Shown: positions 26,885 through 36,045 of the stretch, piece after piece | Layout: the number at the start of each line of letters is the position of its first letter | Numbering within the stretch: position 1 is the first letter of the stretch | Assembly (NCBI GenBank): GCA_012521815.1 | Contig: JAAYLR010000229.1 | Coordinates: 1 to 43,814, forward strand | Direction of reading: 5' to 3' | DNA from: Acidobacteriota bacterium | GTDB lineage: Bacteria; Acidobacteriota; Thermoanaerobaculia; Multivoradales; JAGPDF01 | Length of the DNA stretch: 43,814 bases | Made by a program: the position numbers and the translations under genes | Notes under the pieces: generated by a model | The model's database searches: none | Seen by the model: the letters and a program-made list of their open reading frames with translations, nothing else | Told to the model about the DNA's origin: nothing

Positions 26885-28594
26885 ATGCAGAGAATCGGCA
26901 AGTTCGAGATCATCGAACGGATCGGTGCCGGCGGCTTCGGCGCCGTCTTCAAGGGTTACGACCCGCTCATCAAGCGGCACGTCGCGATCAAGACCTGCAC
27001 CGCCTCCGACGAAGAGGCCCGGCAGCGTTTCTCCCGCGAAGCCGAGATCGCCGGCAACCTCCAGCATCGCAACATCGTCACCATCTACGATTACGGCGTC
27101 GAGGACGGCGTGCCGTTCCTCGTGCAGGAGTACCTCTCCGGAGAGGATCTCGACCACAAGATCCGGCGGCGTGATCCGCTCTCGCTCGCGGAGAAGCTCG
27201 GGTTCCTGGTCCAGATCGCCCGTGGCCTCGAGTTCGCCCACGCCCACGGCGTCGTCCATCGGGACATCAAGCCGGCCAACATCCGCATCCTGCCCGACGG
27301 CACCGCCCGGATCATGGATTTCGGCATCGCCAAGGCGGTGCAGGGCCCGAGCGGGCTGACCCAGGCCGGCCTCACGCTCGGCACGGCCGCCTATCTCGCC
27401 CCCGAGCAGATCCGGGGCGAGCCCGTCGACGCGCGCACCGACATCTTCGCCTTCGGCAGCCTGGCCTACGAGCTGATCGCCATGGAGCGCCCGTTCCAGG
27501 GGCCGCAGATCTCGGCGGTCTTCTACCGCATCCTCAACGAGGCACCGCGGCCGCTCGCCGCGATCGCGCCCGACTGCCCCGCCGAGATGCAGCGGATCGT
27601 CGACCGCTGCCTCCAGAAGAAGCCCGACAGCCGGTATCCGGACTGCACCGCCTTGCTGCGGGATCTCGAGCAGATCCGCGCCCGCCTTTCGGGCCGGGAG
27701 ACCACTCTCCGCACGGTTCCCATCCTCGATGGGGCGCACGATCCGACCCTCGAGATCCCGGCGCGACGCCTCGCGGCGGACCGTGGGGAGGGCGTGGCCG
27801 AGATCGAGATGCGCCCGGGCGGCGCGCCGCCGCCGCTCTCCAGAGCCGCCGCCGCGCGGTCGTCGTCGTGGGGCCGCCGCGCCCTCTGGATCGTGGCCGT
27901 CATCGCGCTGGCCACGGCGGGGATCGCGGCCTGGAACTGGATGGAATCGGTCCGGCCCGCATCGCCAGCGAAGGTGCTGGCGACCCCGACCCCCGCACCA
28001 ACCCCGGTGCCCACCCCGACGCCCGCGCCGAACCCGGAGCCGACCCCGGTGCCCACCCCGACTCCCACGCCGACCCCGGAGCCGACGAGCACTCCGGCCC
28101 CGGCGCCGGCGGTGCTCACCCTCCAGTCCGGCTGGACCGATCAGGTACGGGTCGCGGTCGGAAAGCGGGAGCTGCGTCTCGATCGCCCCCAGAGGATCGA
28201 GCTCCCCGAAGGGAGCCATCGTCTCCGCTTCGTCAGCGAGCTGCCGGGATACGAGATCGTCGAGGAGCTGACGGTGCGGCTCCGCGCGGGCGAGACGCGC
28301 CGTCTCGAGATGCCGATCGCCCGTCCCGCGTTCCTGACCCTGCTCCCTTTCCTCAATACCCCGCAGGCCGAGGTTCGGCTCGACGGCAAGGCGATCTCGA
28401 CCACGCCGATCCAGCGGCTCATGGTGCGGCCCGGGGCTCACCTGCTCGAGCTCGTGCGGCCCGGCGGCAACGACTCGGCCGGACGCCTCTCCACGACGCT
28501 CACGCTCGCGGCCGGGTCCGAGACCCTCGTCACCTTCGACCTCACCGGAAACCAGCCGCTCCGGGTGCGGGAACAGCCCGCCGCTGCGCCCTGA
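26885..28594 (+). CDS. Ser/Thr protein kinase with TM segment, Pro/Thr linker and PEGA-like extracytoplasmic region
   Basis: IGKFEIIERIGAGGFGAVFKGYDPLIKRHVAIK, VVHRDIKPANIRI, IMDFGIAKAV, YLAPEQIRGE; TM ALWIVAVIALATAGIAAW; PTPAPTPVPTPTPAPNPEPTP linker; AEVRLDGKAISTTPIQRLMVRPGAHLLEL. Confidence 0.93.
   Translation: MQRIGKFEIIERIGAGGFGAVFKGYDPLIKRHVAIKTCTASDEEARQRFSREAEIAGNLQHRNIVTIYDYGVEDGVPFLVQEYLSGEDLDHKIRRRDPLSLAEKLGFLVQIARGLEFAHAHGVVHRDIKPANIRILPDGTARIMDFGIAKAVQGPSGLTQAGLTLGTAAYLAPEQIRGEPVDARTDIFAFGSLAYELIAMERPFQGPQISAVFYRILNEAPRPLAAIAPDCPAEMQRIVDRCLQKKPDSRYPDCTALLRDLEQIRARLSGRETTLRTVPILDGAHDPTLEIPARRLAADRGEGVAEIEMRPGGAPPPLSRAAAARSSSWGRRALWIVAVIALATAGIAAWNWMESVRPASPAKVLATPTPAPTPVPTPTPAPNPEPTPVPTPTPTPTPEPTSTPAPAPAVLTLQSGWTDQVRVAVGKRELRLDRPQRIELPEGSHRLRFVSELPGYEIVEELTVRLRAGETRRLEMPIARPAFLTLLPFLNTPQAEVRLDGKAISTTPIQRLMVRPGAHLLELVRPGGNDSAGRLSTTLTLAAGSETLVTFDLTGNQPLRVREQPAAAP
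28001..28084 (+). repeat. Imperfect 42-bp tandem duplication encoding the P/T linker
   Basis: 28001-28042 and 28043-28084 differ at 3 of 42 positions by direct comparison. Confidence 0.85.
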
Positions 28595-28628
28595 GCCGCG
28601 CGGGGCTTCTGCTACCATTTTCGGCGCC

Positions 28629-30359
28629 ATGCGCGCTTCCTCCGTCCTGCTCGCCGCCGCGTTGATCGGCCTGCCGCCCTCCGTTCAGGCGTCGCCTCCC
28701 GTCCGGGTGGAGGTCGAGGATCTCGCCCCGGACACCGGCTCCGGAGAGGTGATCCGCCAGCTCGAGGCGCAGGCCGCGACCGCCTTCGCCGACGGCGATC
28801 TGGCGCACGCGGCGGCGCTCTACCGGCAGCTCGCCGCCACCCACGACCAGCCGGCCGCGCGGGCCGCGGCGCTGGTGACGGTCGGCTGGATCGAGCAGCT
28901 CGCCGGCCATCCCGAGCAGGCCGATGCCGCGCTGGAGGAGGCCCTCTTCGTCGATCCGGAGCTGCGGCTGCGCTCCGATCTGTACGACGAGACGTTCGTC
29001 CGCCGTTTCCTCGACGCCCAGCCGCGGGCGCAGGCGGCTCGCACCAGGGAAGCGGCCGAGCTGGCGCGCGCGGGGGTGCAGCTGATCGCGGCAGGGAATC
29101 TCGAAGGCGCGCGGGCGAAGCTCGAGGCCGCGCTGGCGTTGCAGCCCGATCAGCCGCGCACGCTCTACAACCTCGCGGTCGTCGATCTGCGCAGCGAGCG
29201 GAGCGAAGCGGCGCTGGCCGGATTCGAACGGGTGCTCAGTCTCGGTCAGGGACGGCCGGACCTGGTGCCCCCGGAGCTGCGGGCGCTCGCGTCGACCAGC
29301 GCGGGGCTCCTCTATCTGAAACGGGGGGACGCCGCCGCGGCCGAAGCGATGCTCGAGCAGGCCACCACGCTGACCCCCGGCGATGGCAAGACCTGGGGCT
29401 ACCTCGGCATGGCCCGCCAGCGGACCGGCAAGCTGCTCGAAGCGAGCGCGGCCCTCGAGCGGGCGCGGGCATTGCGCCCCGACGATCTCGAGATCCTCGA
29501 CACGCTCGCCCGGGTACAGCTGGAAGCCGGGCGGCCGATCGAAGCCGCGGCCGGCCTGCTGGAGGCCACCCGCCGGCTTCCCGACGCGGCCGTGCTCTGG
29601 CTGCGGCTGGGCATCGCCCAGCAGAAGATCGGCGGCCTCGAGGAGGCGGAAACCTCTTTCCGCCGCGTCCTCGCGCTCGACGCGGAGAACCGCGCGGGCT
29701 TCGCCGAGCAGGCGGCGGCCTTCCTGGCCCTCACCCTGAACGATCTCGGCCGCCCGGCCGAAGGGGCGGAGATGGCCCGGCGCGTCCTCGCCTGGAACGG
29801 CCATTCGGTCGATGCCTGGATCTACCTCGGGCTCGCGCAGCGCGCGACGGGTGATCTCGCCGGCGCCCGCCAGAGCCTCGAACGCGCCGCCGCGCTCGAC
29901 CCGTCGCGGGCCGAGACCGCCTACAACCTCGGCAGCGTCGCGCTCGCGGCCGGCGATTCGCTCGCCGCCCGCGAGTACTTCCTCCGGGCCCTCGAGCTGC
30001 AGCCCGCCTTCCCGGCCGCCCGGGAGATCCTCGACCGTCTCGACCGCGGCGGCGCGGCACCCGCGGCCGGCACCGGGCGAGGCACGGCCGCCCGCCCCGG
30101 TTTCGGCGCCACGCTCACCGAGGCGAGCTACGAGGAGATCGGCCTGAAAGGTCTCGCCGTCGGCGCGGTGGACGCGAGCGGCGCCGCCGCACGGGCCGGC
30201 ATCCAGACCGGAGACCTCCTGCTGCGGGCCGACGGACGGCCGCTCGCGAAGAGCCAGGATCTCCTCGATCTCGTCCGGAGCGCCAAGCGCGGGCAGGTCG
30301 TGGCGATCGACCTCCTGCGGGCCGGGCGCCCGCTGCGGGTCTCCGTCAGGCTCGACTGA
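28629..30359 (+). CDS. Exported TPR-repeat protein with C-terminal PDZ domain
   Basis: Signal peptide MRASSVLLAAALIGLPPSVQA; repeated TPR-like units (RTLYNLAVVDLRSERSEAALAGFERVL, ETAYNLGSVALAAGDSLAAREYFLRALEL); PDZ-like LAVGAVDASGAAARAGIQTGDLLLRADGRPL. Confidence 0.88.
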   Translation: MRASSVLLAAALIGLPPSVQASPPVRVEVEDLAPDTGSGEVIRQLEAQAATAFADGDLAHAAALYRQLAATHDQPAARAAALVTVGWIEQLAGHPEQADAALEEALFVDPELRLRSDLYDETFVRRFLDAQPRAQAARTREAAELARAGVQLIAAGNLEGARAKLEAALALQPDQPRTLYNLAVVDLRSERSEAALAGFERVLSLGQGRPDLVPPELRALASTSAGLLYLKRGDAAAAEAMLEQATTLTPGDGKTWGYLGMARQRTGKLLEASAALERARALRPDDLEILDTLARVQLEAGRPIEAAAGLLEATRRLPDAAVLWLRLGIAQQKIGGLEEAETSFRRVLALDAENRAGFAEQAAAFLALTLNDLGRPAEGAEMARRVLAWNGHSVDAWIYLGLAQRATGDLAGARQSLERAAALDPSRAETAYNLGSVALAAGDSLAAREYFLRALELQPAFPAAREILDRLDRGGAAPAAGTGRGTAARPGFGATLTEASYEEIGLKGLAVGAVDASGAAARAGIQTGDLLLRADGRPLAKSQDLLDLVRSAKRGQVVAIDLLRAGRPLRVSVRLD

Positions 30360-31581
30360 CGCCGCCGGCGAGGCCTTCCAGATAGGCCGCGCGGTAGCGG
30401 GCCGCCACCTGATCCCAGGTCAGCTCGCGTTCGGTGAGGCTCCGTCCCCCGGTGCCGAGCCGCTGGCGCAGCTCGGGAGCCGCCAGCAGCCGGTCGAGCG
30501 CCGCGGCGAGGCCAGGACCGTCCCCCTCGGCGACCAGCAGCCCGGTCTCCTCCGGCCGCACGGCCTGCGGGATGCCGGAGACCGCGGTGGCGACCACCGG
30601 CAGCGCCGAGGCCATCGCCTCGAGGATCACGTTCGGCAGCCCGTCCACGTTCCGCCGTGAATCGTGGACCGCCGGCAGCGTGAAGAGATCGGCGGCGCGG
30701 AAGAGATCCGGGAGGTCGTCGTGACCGACCGCGCCGGGGAAATGGACCCGCGGCTCGCCCGCCAGCGCCGACCGGAACGCCGGCAGCCGATCGCCCGCCC
30801 CGGCGAGGACCACGTGCAGACCGGGATGCCGGGCGAGCAGCCCGGGCAGCTCCGGCACCAGCACCTGATACCCCTTCTTCGTCGCCATCCGCCCGACCGA
30901 GAGCAGCACGGTCGCCGTCGCCGGGATCCCCAGCCGCTCGCGCCAGTCGCACCGCTGCGGCGCGCCGGGCGCGAACTTCCGGCTGTCGACTCCGTACGGG
31001 ATCACGTGCGCCCGCGCCGATGGGAAGCCGAGCGCGCAGACCCGCTCCACGAGCTCCGGCGAACAGCCGGTGAGGACCGCCGTGCGGGCGAGCGCCGCGG
31101 CCGTCAGCCGGCGGACGCCTCGCCGCTCGGCCACGAAGACGTCGCTCCCGTGCAACCCCACCGCAAGAGGGGCCGCTCCCGTCGCCCCGGCCGCGGCGAG
31201 AGCGTTGGGCACCACCCAGTGCGCCTGCACGAGGTCGCAGTCGCCGCGCCGGCAGACTCGGGCCACCGCCCGGCGCGCCGCCAGCAGGTAGAGGGGCGTC
31301 ACGAGCCCGGCGAGCGGGCGGATCGTCTCGTCGGCGTCGAGGCTCCGGGAGTAGCCGATCACCTCCAGGGCCGCCGGCGCGTAGCGGAAAGTGCGCACCG
31401 TCACGCCGTCGTCGTCCCAGCCGGCCGCGACCCCGCGGGCGTGGGGGGCGAGCACGGTCACCCCGTCGCCGCCCCGGACGAGCGCCCGGGCGAGGTCGCG
31501 GATGAACGGCCCGGAGGTATCCCCGGCGTGACGGGGATAGGTCTGGGTCAGGAAGACGATCCGCAGCCGCGACTCAGCCAT
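30346..31581 (-). CDS. Glycosyltransferase family 4
   Basis: IVFLTQTYPRHAGDTSGPFIRDLARALVRGGDGVTVLAPH, HVIPYGVDSRKFAPG, VLLSVGRMATKKGYQVLVPEL, GLPNVILEAMASALPVVATAVSGIPQAV. Confidence 0.93.
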   Translation of the reverse strand: MAESRLRIVFLTQTYPRHAGDTSGPFIRDLARALVRGGDGVTVLAPHARGVAAGWDDDGVTVRTFRYAPAALEVIGYSRSLDADETIRPLAGLVTPLYLLAARRAVARVCRRGDCDLVQAHWVVPNALAAAGATGAAPLAVGLHGSDVFVAERRGVRRLTAAALARTAVLTGCSPELVERVCALGFPSARAHVIPYGVDSRKFAPGAPQRCDWRERLGIPATATVLLSVGRMATKKGYQVLVPELPGLLARHPGLHVVLAGAGDRLPAFRSALAGEPRVHFPGAVGHDDLPDLFRAADLFTLPAVHDSRRNVDGLPNVILEAMASALPVVATAVSGIPQAVRPEETGLLVAEGDGPGLAAALDRLLAAPELRQRLGTGGRSLTERELTWDQVAARYRAAYLEGLAGGVSRA

Positions 31582-32566
31582 CGACCTCGCGCACCGAGTA
31601 GCTGTCGGTGCGCCGGAACTGCTTGTGGGTGAGCATCTCGCCGAGCAGGCCGGTGGTGAGCACCTGGATCCCCACCAGCATCAGCAGGACCCCGAGCAGC
31701 AGCAGCGGCCGGTTCGAGAGCGCCTCTCCCCGCAGCCAGAGGAAGGCGAGGTAGAGGTTGATCAGGCAGCCGCCGGCGAAGCTGGCCAGCCCGATCAGCC
31801 CGAAGAGGTGGAGCGGCCGGCGGGTGTACTTGGTGATGAAGAGCACGGTGATCAGGTCGAGCAGCCCCTTGTAGAGGCGATCCCAGCCGTACTTGCTCAC
31901 CCCGTGGCGGCGCGGGTGGTGCCGGACCTCGATCTCCCCCACCCGGAAACCGCGGCGGCTGGCGAGCACCGGGATGTAGCGATGCAGCTCGCCGTAAACC
32001 GCCACCTCGGCCAGGACCTCCCGGCGATACGCCTTGAAACCGCAGTTGAAGTCGTGGATCGGGACCTGCGCGAGGTGGCGGGTCACCCAGTTGAAGAGCA
32101 GGGACGGATACCGCTTGCCCGCCGGATCGAGCCGCCGCCGCTTCCAGCCGGAGACGAGATCGAGATCCTGTTCCTCGAGCGTCTGGAGAAAGCGGGGGAT
32201 CTCGTCGGGGTCGTCCTGGAGATCGCCGTCCATCGTCACCAGCAGCCGCCCGCGGCAGTGATCGAAGCCGGCGGAGAGCGCCGCGGCCTTGCCGAAGTTC
32301 CGCCGCAACCGCACCAGCCGGACCTGGGGGTCGCGGCGACGGGCCGCTTTCACCTCTTCGGCGGTACCGTCGCGGGAGCCGTCGTCGACGAAGACGATCT
32401 CGAAGGAGCGGCCGGCGGCGCCGAGCACCGCGGCGACCCGTTCGGCCAGGATTCCGACCGTGGCGGCTTCGTCGAGGACCGGCACCAGGACCGAGATCTC
32501 GGGCGCCGGGTCAGCCGCCGTCGCGCCGCCCGGTCCGCGCTCGCCCACCCCGTCGGCCGCCGTCAT
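31574..32566 (-). CDS. Glycosyltransferase family 2 (DPM1/ArnC-like) with C-terminal TM segments
   Basis: ISVLVPVLDEAATVGILAERV, FVDDGSRDGTAEEV, TMDGDLQDDPDEIPRFL, HDFNCGFKAYRREVL. Start ATG 32566 preferred because TAGAAT -10-like hexamer overlaps the upstream ATG at 32575. Confidence 0.92.
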   Translation of the reverse strand: MTAADGVGERGPGGATAADPAPEISVLVPVLDEAATVGILAERVAAVLGAAGRSFEIVFVDDGSRDGTAEEVKAARRRDPQVRLVRLRRNFGKAAALSAGFDHCRGRLLVTMDGDLQDDPDEIPRFLQTLEEQDLDLVSGWKRRRLDPAGKRYPSLLFNWVTRHLAQVPIHDFNCGFKAYRREVLAEVAVYGELHRYIPVLASRRGFRVGEIEVRHHPRRHGVSKYGWDRLYKGLLDLITVLFITKYTRRPLHLFGLIGLASFAGGCLINLYLAFLWLRGEALSNRPLLLLGVLLMLVGIQVLTTGLLGEMLTHKQFRRTDSYSVREVDG

Positions 32567-32573
32567 GGCACGC

Positions 32574-32579
32574 ATTCTA
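32574..32579 (-). promoter_or_regulatory. Putative -10 element (TAGAAT) of the GT2 gene
   Basis: TAGAAT on the minus strand, 7 nt upstream of ATG 32566; no convincing -35. Confidence 0.35.
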
Positions 32580-32660
32580 GCTTGGAATCGGAGGCCGGCC
32601 GGCGCCGCTGACGACCGCGTGGTGTAACCTTCGCACGGCGGTACCAGACAGCGCTGGCGC

Positions 32661-34673
32661 GTGAGCACGACGACCCTCTTCTCCCACCTCAAGGGACCGT
32701 TCAGCTTCCTGGCCCGGGATCCGGCGGAGATCCTCCGGCTCGTTCCCGACGCCGAGCGCTCCCTGCCGCTGCCCCAGCGGATCTACCTGGAGGACGAGGC
32801 GGCGACGCCGCTGATGGGCTTCCCCGTCCTGCTCTCCCCGCAGCTCCGGGCGCTCGAGGAGGCGCTCGAGGCGTACCTGCGCTTCGAAGAGGTCGTCCAG
32901 CTCGCGGTCTTCACCCGCCGGCCGTTCGATCCGAACGCCTACGCCACGGCGTGGGAGCGTTACCGGGCGCTGCTCGCCCGGGCCACCGAGAACACCACGA
33001 CTTCGAGCTACGGGCGGCGCTTCCTCGCCATCTTCTGGCTCCACCATTCGCTCGCGGTGGCCCGGGTGCTGCGCGAGACGCCGCGCCGGGTCCGGCGCCA
33101 GGATGCCGGCGTCGGACGGGAGCACGGGGAGAGCATCCGCTACCAGGTGCTCGACAAGTTCCTGGATCGCGCCGTCAAGGTCACCTACGACATCGTCGAC
33201 CGGCTCGCGGCGGAGACCGAGGAGGTCGAGGAGGAGCTCTTCCCCGCGCTCTTCACCCGCCTGCGCGACAACGTCCTCATCTTCACCGAGGATCACATCG
33301 GGCCGCAGCTCGGTGAGCTAACCGGCTATTTCTCGGGCCAGCTCTGCATCGACGGCCGTCTGTTTCGGGAGCGGCTCACCGCCACCGAACAGTGGCTCGG
33401 ACGGGAGCTGCGGGCCGATCCCATCCTGCCGAGCACCGCGCGGCTGCTCGGCGGCAATCCGGAGGGCGAGCCGCGCGAGCTGTTGCTCATCCGCGGCTTT
33501 CTCTCCCTCCTCGCGCTGCGCCCCCGCTACGACCCTCAGCAGCTCCTCCCGCTCGAACAGGTGCGGATCTGGGAACGGCTGCTCGTCAAGCTCAAGGAGT
33601 TCGAGCTCTTCCACGCCCTGCGACGGCTCGTCATCGGGCTGGAGCCGGACGGCGGCGGGCTGATCGCGCGCGACCGCAGCCTCGGCCGGTTCGGCATCGG
33701 CCCGCAGACGATCCGGGTCTCCCAGTCCACCCGGCCGCTCGACTTCCTCGCGCCCTGGGTCGTGGACCCCCTGGTCTCCCGCTTCGGGATGATCTACGAC
33801 ATCAGCGATTTCACGGAGACGATCTCGACGCTGCGCCGCTCCGAGGCCTCGGTCCAGGATCGCTCCTTCCGGCAGCTCTTCCTCTTCCAGCGCCGGATCC
33901 ACCGCATCGCGCAGCAGCACCGGGCCAAGATGGAGAAGTATCTCGGCGACGGCGCTTTCTTCTCCGCCCGCGATGCCGCACCGATGCTCGCCTTCGCCAT
34001 CCAGGTGCAGCGGCTCTACGCCCGGGCCCGCCGCGAGGGGTTCTCCTTCGCCCGCGGCCTGCGGATCGCCCTCAACTACGGGCAGTACCGGCTGCTGCCG
34101 GTGCAGGTCGGCCGGGACGGCGACCAGGAACGGTACGAGTTCTTCGGCCAGGGCGTCGTCGAGCTCTCCCGGCTGACCACCGGCAAGGCGGCCAAGGAGG
34201 TCGACGAGCTCAAGACGTTCCTCATCACCCACGGCTACCCGGAAGGCACCGTGAACCGCTTCTTCGCTCCCCTCGCCTCCCACGGCCTCGACCTCGTGGA
34301 CCGCCAGGAGGAGACGCGGGAGTTCTACGCCTACCTCAATCGCACCGGTTCGCTGGTCAACGAAGGGATCGTCGCCACCGGCGGTTTCGTCGAGCACCTC
34401 GACCGTGAAGGCGCCGCCCACCGGCTCTTTGCGGCCCACGAGAGCGGCCGGGCCTATATCGCCCTCTATCTCCCCGGCCCCGCCGGCAGCCTGCTCGTGG
34501 GGCTGCGCAAGCTCGGCAACGCCAACCTCAAGGGCCTCGACCGCCTCTCGGTCTACGAGGTCGTCGACGGCGCGGCGTGGGCCGACGACACGCTCGTGAG
34601 CCTGAGCGGGGGAAAGCTCGTCGAACGCCTGGAGCGGGATTTCATCCACCGCCGCACGGGAACCGCCTCCTAG
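32661..34673 (+). CDS. Uncharacterised protein with a divergent class III nucleotidyl cyclase-like C-terminal domain
   Basis: MIYDISDFTETISTL (cf. F-D-I-x-G-F-T), HRAKMEKYLGDGAFFSA (cf. K-x-x-G-D-G), GLRIALNYGQYRLLPV (cf. I-G-I-x-x-G), YEFFGQGVVELSRLTTG (cf. G-x-x-V-N-x-A-x-R-L). First ~370 aa not recognised. GTG start. Confidence 0.75.
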   Translation: MSTTTLFSHLKGPFSFLARDPAEILRLVPDAERSLPLPQRIYLEDEAATPLMGFPVLLSPQLRALEEALEAYLRFEEVVQLAVFTRRPFDPNAYATAWERYRALLARATENTTTSSYGRRFLAIFWLHHSLAVARVLRETPRRVRRQDAGVGREHGESIRYQVLDKFLDRAVKVTYDIVDRLAAETEEVEEELFPALFTRLRDNVLIFTEDHIGPQLGELTGYFSGQLCIDGRLFRERLTATEQWLGRELRADPILPSTARLLGGNPEGEPRELLLIRGFLSLLALRPRYDPQQLLPLEQVRIWERLLVKLKEFELFHALRRLVIGLEPDGGGLIARDRSLGRFGIGPQTIRVSQSTRPLDFLAPWVVDPLVSRFGMIYDISDFTETISTLRRSEASVQDRSFRQLFLFQRRIHRIAQQHRAKMEKYLGDGAFFSARDAAPMLAFAIQVQRLYARARREGFSFARGLRIALNYGQYRLLPVQVGRDGDQERYEFFGQGVVELSRLTTGKAAKEVDELKTFLITHGYPEGTVNRFFAPLASHGLDLVDRQEETREFYAYLNRTGSLVNEGIVATGGFVEHLDREGAAHRLFAAHESGRAYIALYLPGPAGSLLVGLRKLGNANLKGLDRLSVYEVVDGAAWADDTLVSLSGGKLVERLERDFIHRRTGTAS

Positions 34674-34689
34674 GTCCGCCTCTCCCCCC

Positions 34690-36045
34690 TCAGGAGAAAA
34701 GGCGCGCGAGCAGCTCGGCCACGTCGTCGACCGCCACCGGCTGCACGCCCCGGGGCGCCCGTGGCGTCTCGGTGCCGCGAGGCAGGAAGGCGCGCCGGAA
34801 ATCGAGCGCGGCCGCTTCGCGCAGCCGCACTTCCGCCTGCGATACCGGCCGGACCTCCCCGAGCAGACCGATCTCGCCGAAGAAGACGGCATCGGCGGGC
34901 AGCGTCCGGCCGCTCACCGCCGAGGCGAGCGCGGCGGCGACCGCGAGATCGGTCGCCGGCTCGCGCAGGCTGAGCCCGCCGACCACGTTGAGGAAGACGT
35001 CCCGGTCGGCGAGCGCGAGATCCGCGTACTTCTCCAGCACCGCGACCAGCAGCACGACGCGGCCGCCCTCGAGACCGACCGCCATCCGCCGGGGTGCGGG
35101 GAAGCTCGTCGGGGTCACGAGCGCCTGCACCTCGACGAGCAGCGGCCGCGACCCCTGGAGGCAGGCGGCGACCGCCGAGCCGGGCGCGCCGCTGCGGCGC
35201 CGGGCGAGCAGGACCCGGGAGGGGTCGGTGAGCGCCGCGAGGCCGTTGTCGTGCATCTCGAAGAGCGCCACCTCGCCGGTCGGGCCGAACCGGTTCTTCG
35301 TCGCCCGCAGGAGGCGGTACTCGCCGCCGTGATCCCCTTCGAAGGAGAGCACGGTGTCGACGAGATGCTCGAGCGACTTCGGACCGGCGATCGCCCCCTC
35401 CTTGGTGATGTGGCCGACGAGGAAGAGCGCCAGCCCGGAGCGCTTCGCGAGCTCGGTGAGCCGGTTGGCGCAATGGCGGACCTGGCTCACCGTTCCAGGC
35501 GGGCTTTCGAGCTCGGCGCTGCGCAGCGCCTGGATCGAGTCGACGAGGAGGATCCGGGGAGCGCGCTCTTCCACCGCTCCGAGGACCTCTTCGAGACCGG
35601 TCTCGCCGGCGACCAGCACGCCCCCTTCCGCGCAGCCGAGCCGCTCGGCCCGCAGCCGCAGCTGCCGTGGCGACTCCTCGGCGCTCACGTAGAGGGTCGT
35701 CAGGCCCTCGCGGCCGAGGGCATCGGCGACCTGGAGCAGCAGGGTCGACTTGCCGATCCCGGGCTCGCCGGCGAGCAGCACGACCCCGCCGGCGACGACG
35801 CCGCCGCCGAGCACCCGGTCGAGCAGCGGGAGACCGCTCGAGAAGCGGGCCACCGCCTCCCTCGCCACCTCGGCGAGCGGCTGCACCCGCGCCCGCGCCC
35901 CTTTCTGTCCGCTGCGCCGCCCCCGCGGAGCGGGCTCCGCCGTTTCGGAGAGCGAGCCCCAGGCGCCGCACTCCGGGCAGCGGCCGAGCCATTTGCTCGT
36001 GACATGGCCGCACGCCTGACAGAGATAGCCGCCGCTCCGGGTCAT
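34690..36045 (-). CDS. radA: DNA repair protein RadA
   Basis: Zinc finger YLCQACGHVTSKWLGRCPECGAWGS; AGEPGIGKSTLLLQVA; KNRFGPTGEVALFEM; Lon-like C-terminal domain. Confidence 0.97.
   Translation of the reverse strand: MTRSGGYLCQACGHVTSKWLGRCPECGAWGSLSETAEPAPRGRRSGQKGARARVQPLAEVAREAVARFSSGLPLLDRVLGGGVVAGGVVLLAGEPGIGKSTLLLQVADALGREGLTTLYVSAEESPRQLRLRAERLGCAEGGVLVAGETGLEEVLGAVEERAPRILLVDSIQALRSAELESPPGTVSQVRHCANRLTELAKRSGLALFLVGHITKEGAIAGPKSLEHLVDTVLSFEGDHGGEYRLLRATKNRFGPTGEVALFEMHDNGLAALTDPSRVLLARRRSGAPGSAVAACLQGSRPLLVEVQALVTPTSFPAPRRMAVGLEGGRVVLLVAVLEKYADLALADRDVFLNVVGGLSLREPATDLAVAAALASAVSGRTLPADAVFFGEIGLLGEVRPVSQAEVRLREAAALDFRRAFLPRGTETPRAPRGVQPVAVDDVAELLARLFS

Noticed and set aside
27962-27983. 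Inverted repeat TCGCCAGC-N6-GCTGGCGA inside the kinase gene
   Set aside because: Lies within a coding linker; likely chance in GC-rich sequence, no evidence of termination.
27980-28100. Possible CRISPR-like array at the kinase linker
   Set aside because: Repeats are contiguous, in frame and encode P/T linker; no spacers or cas genes in the window.
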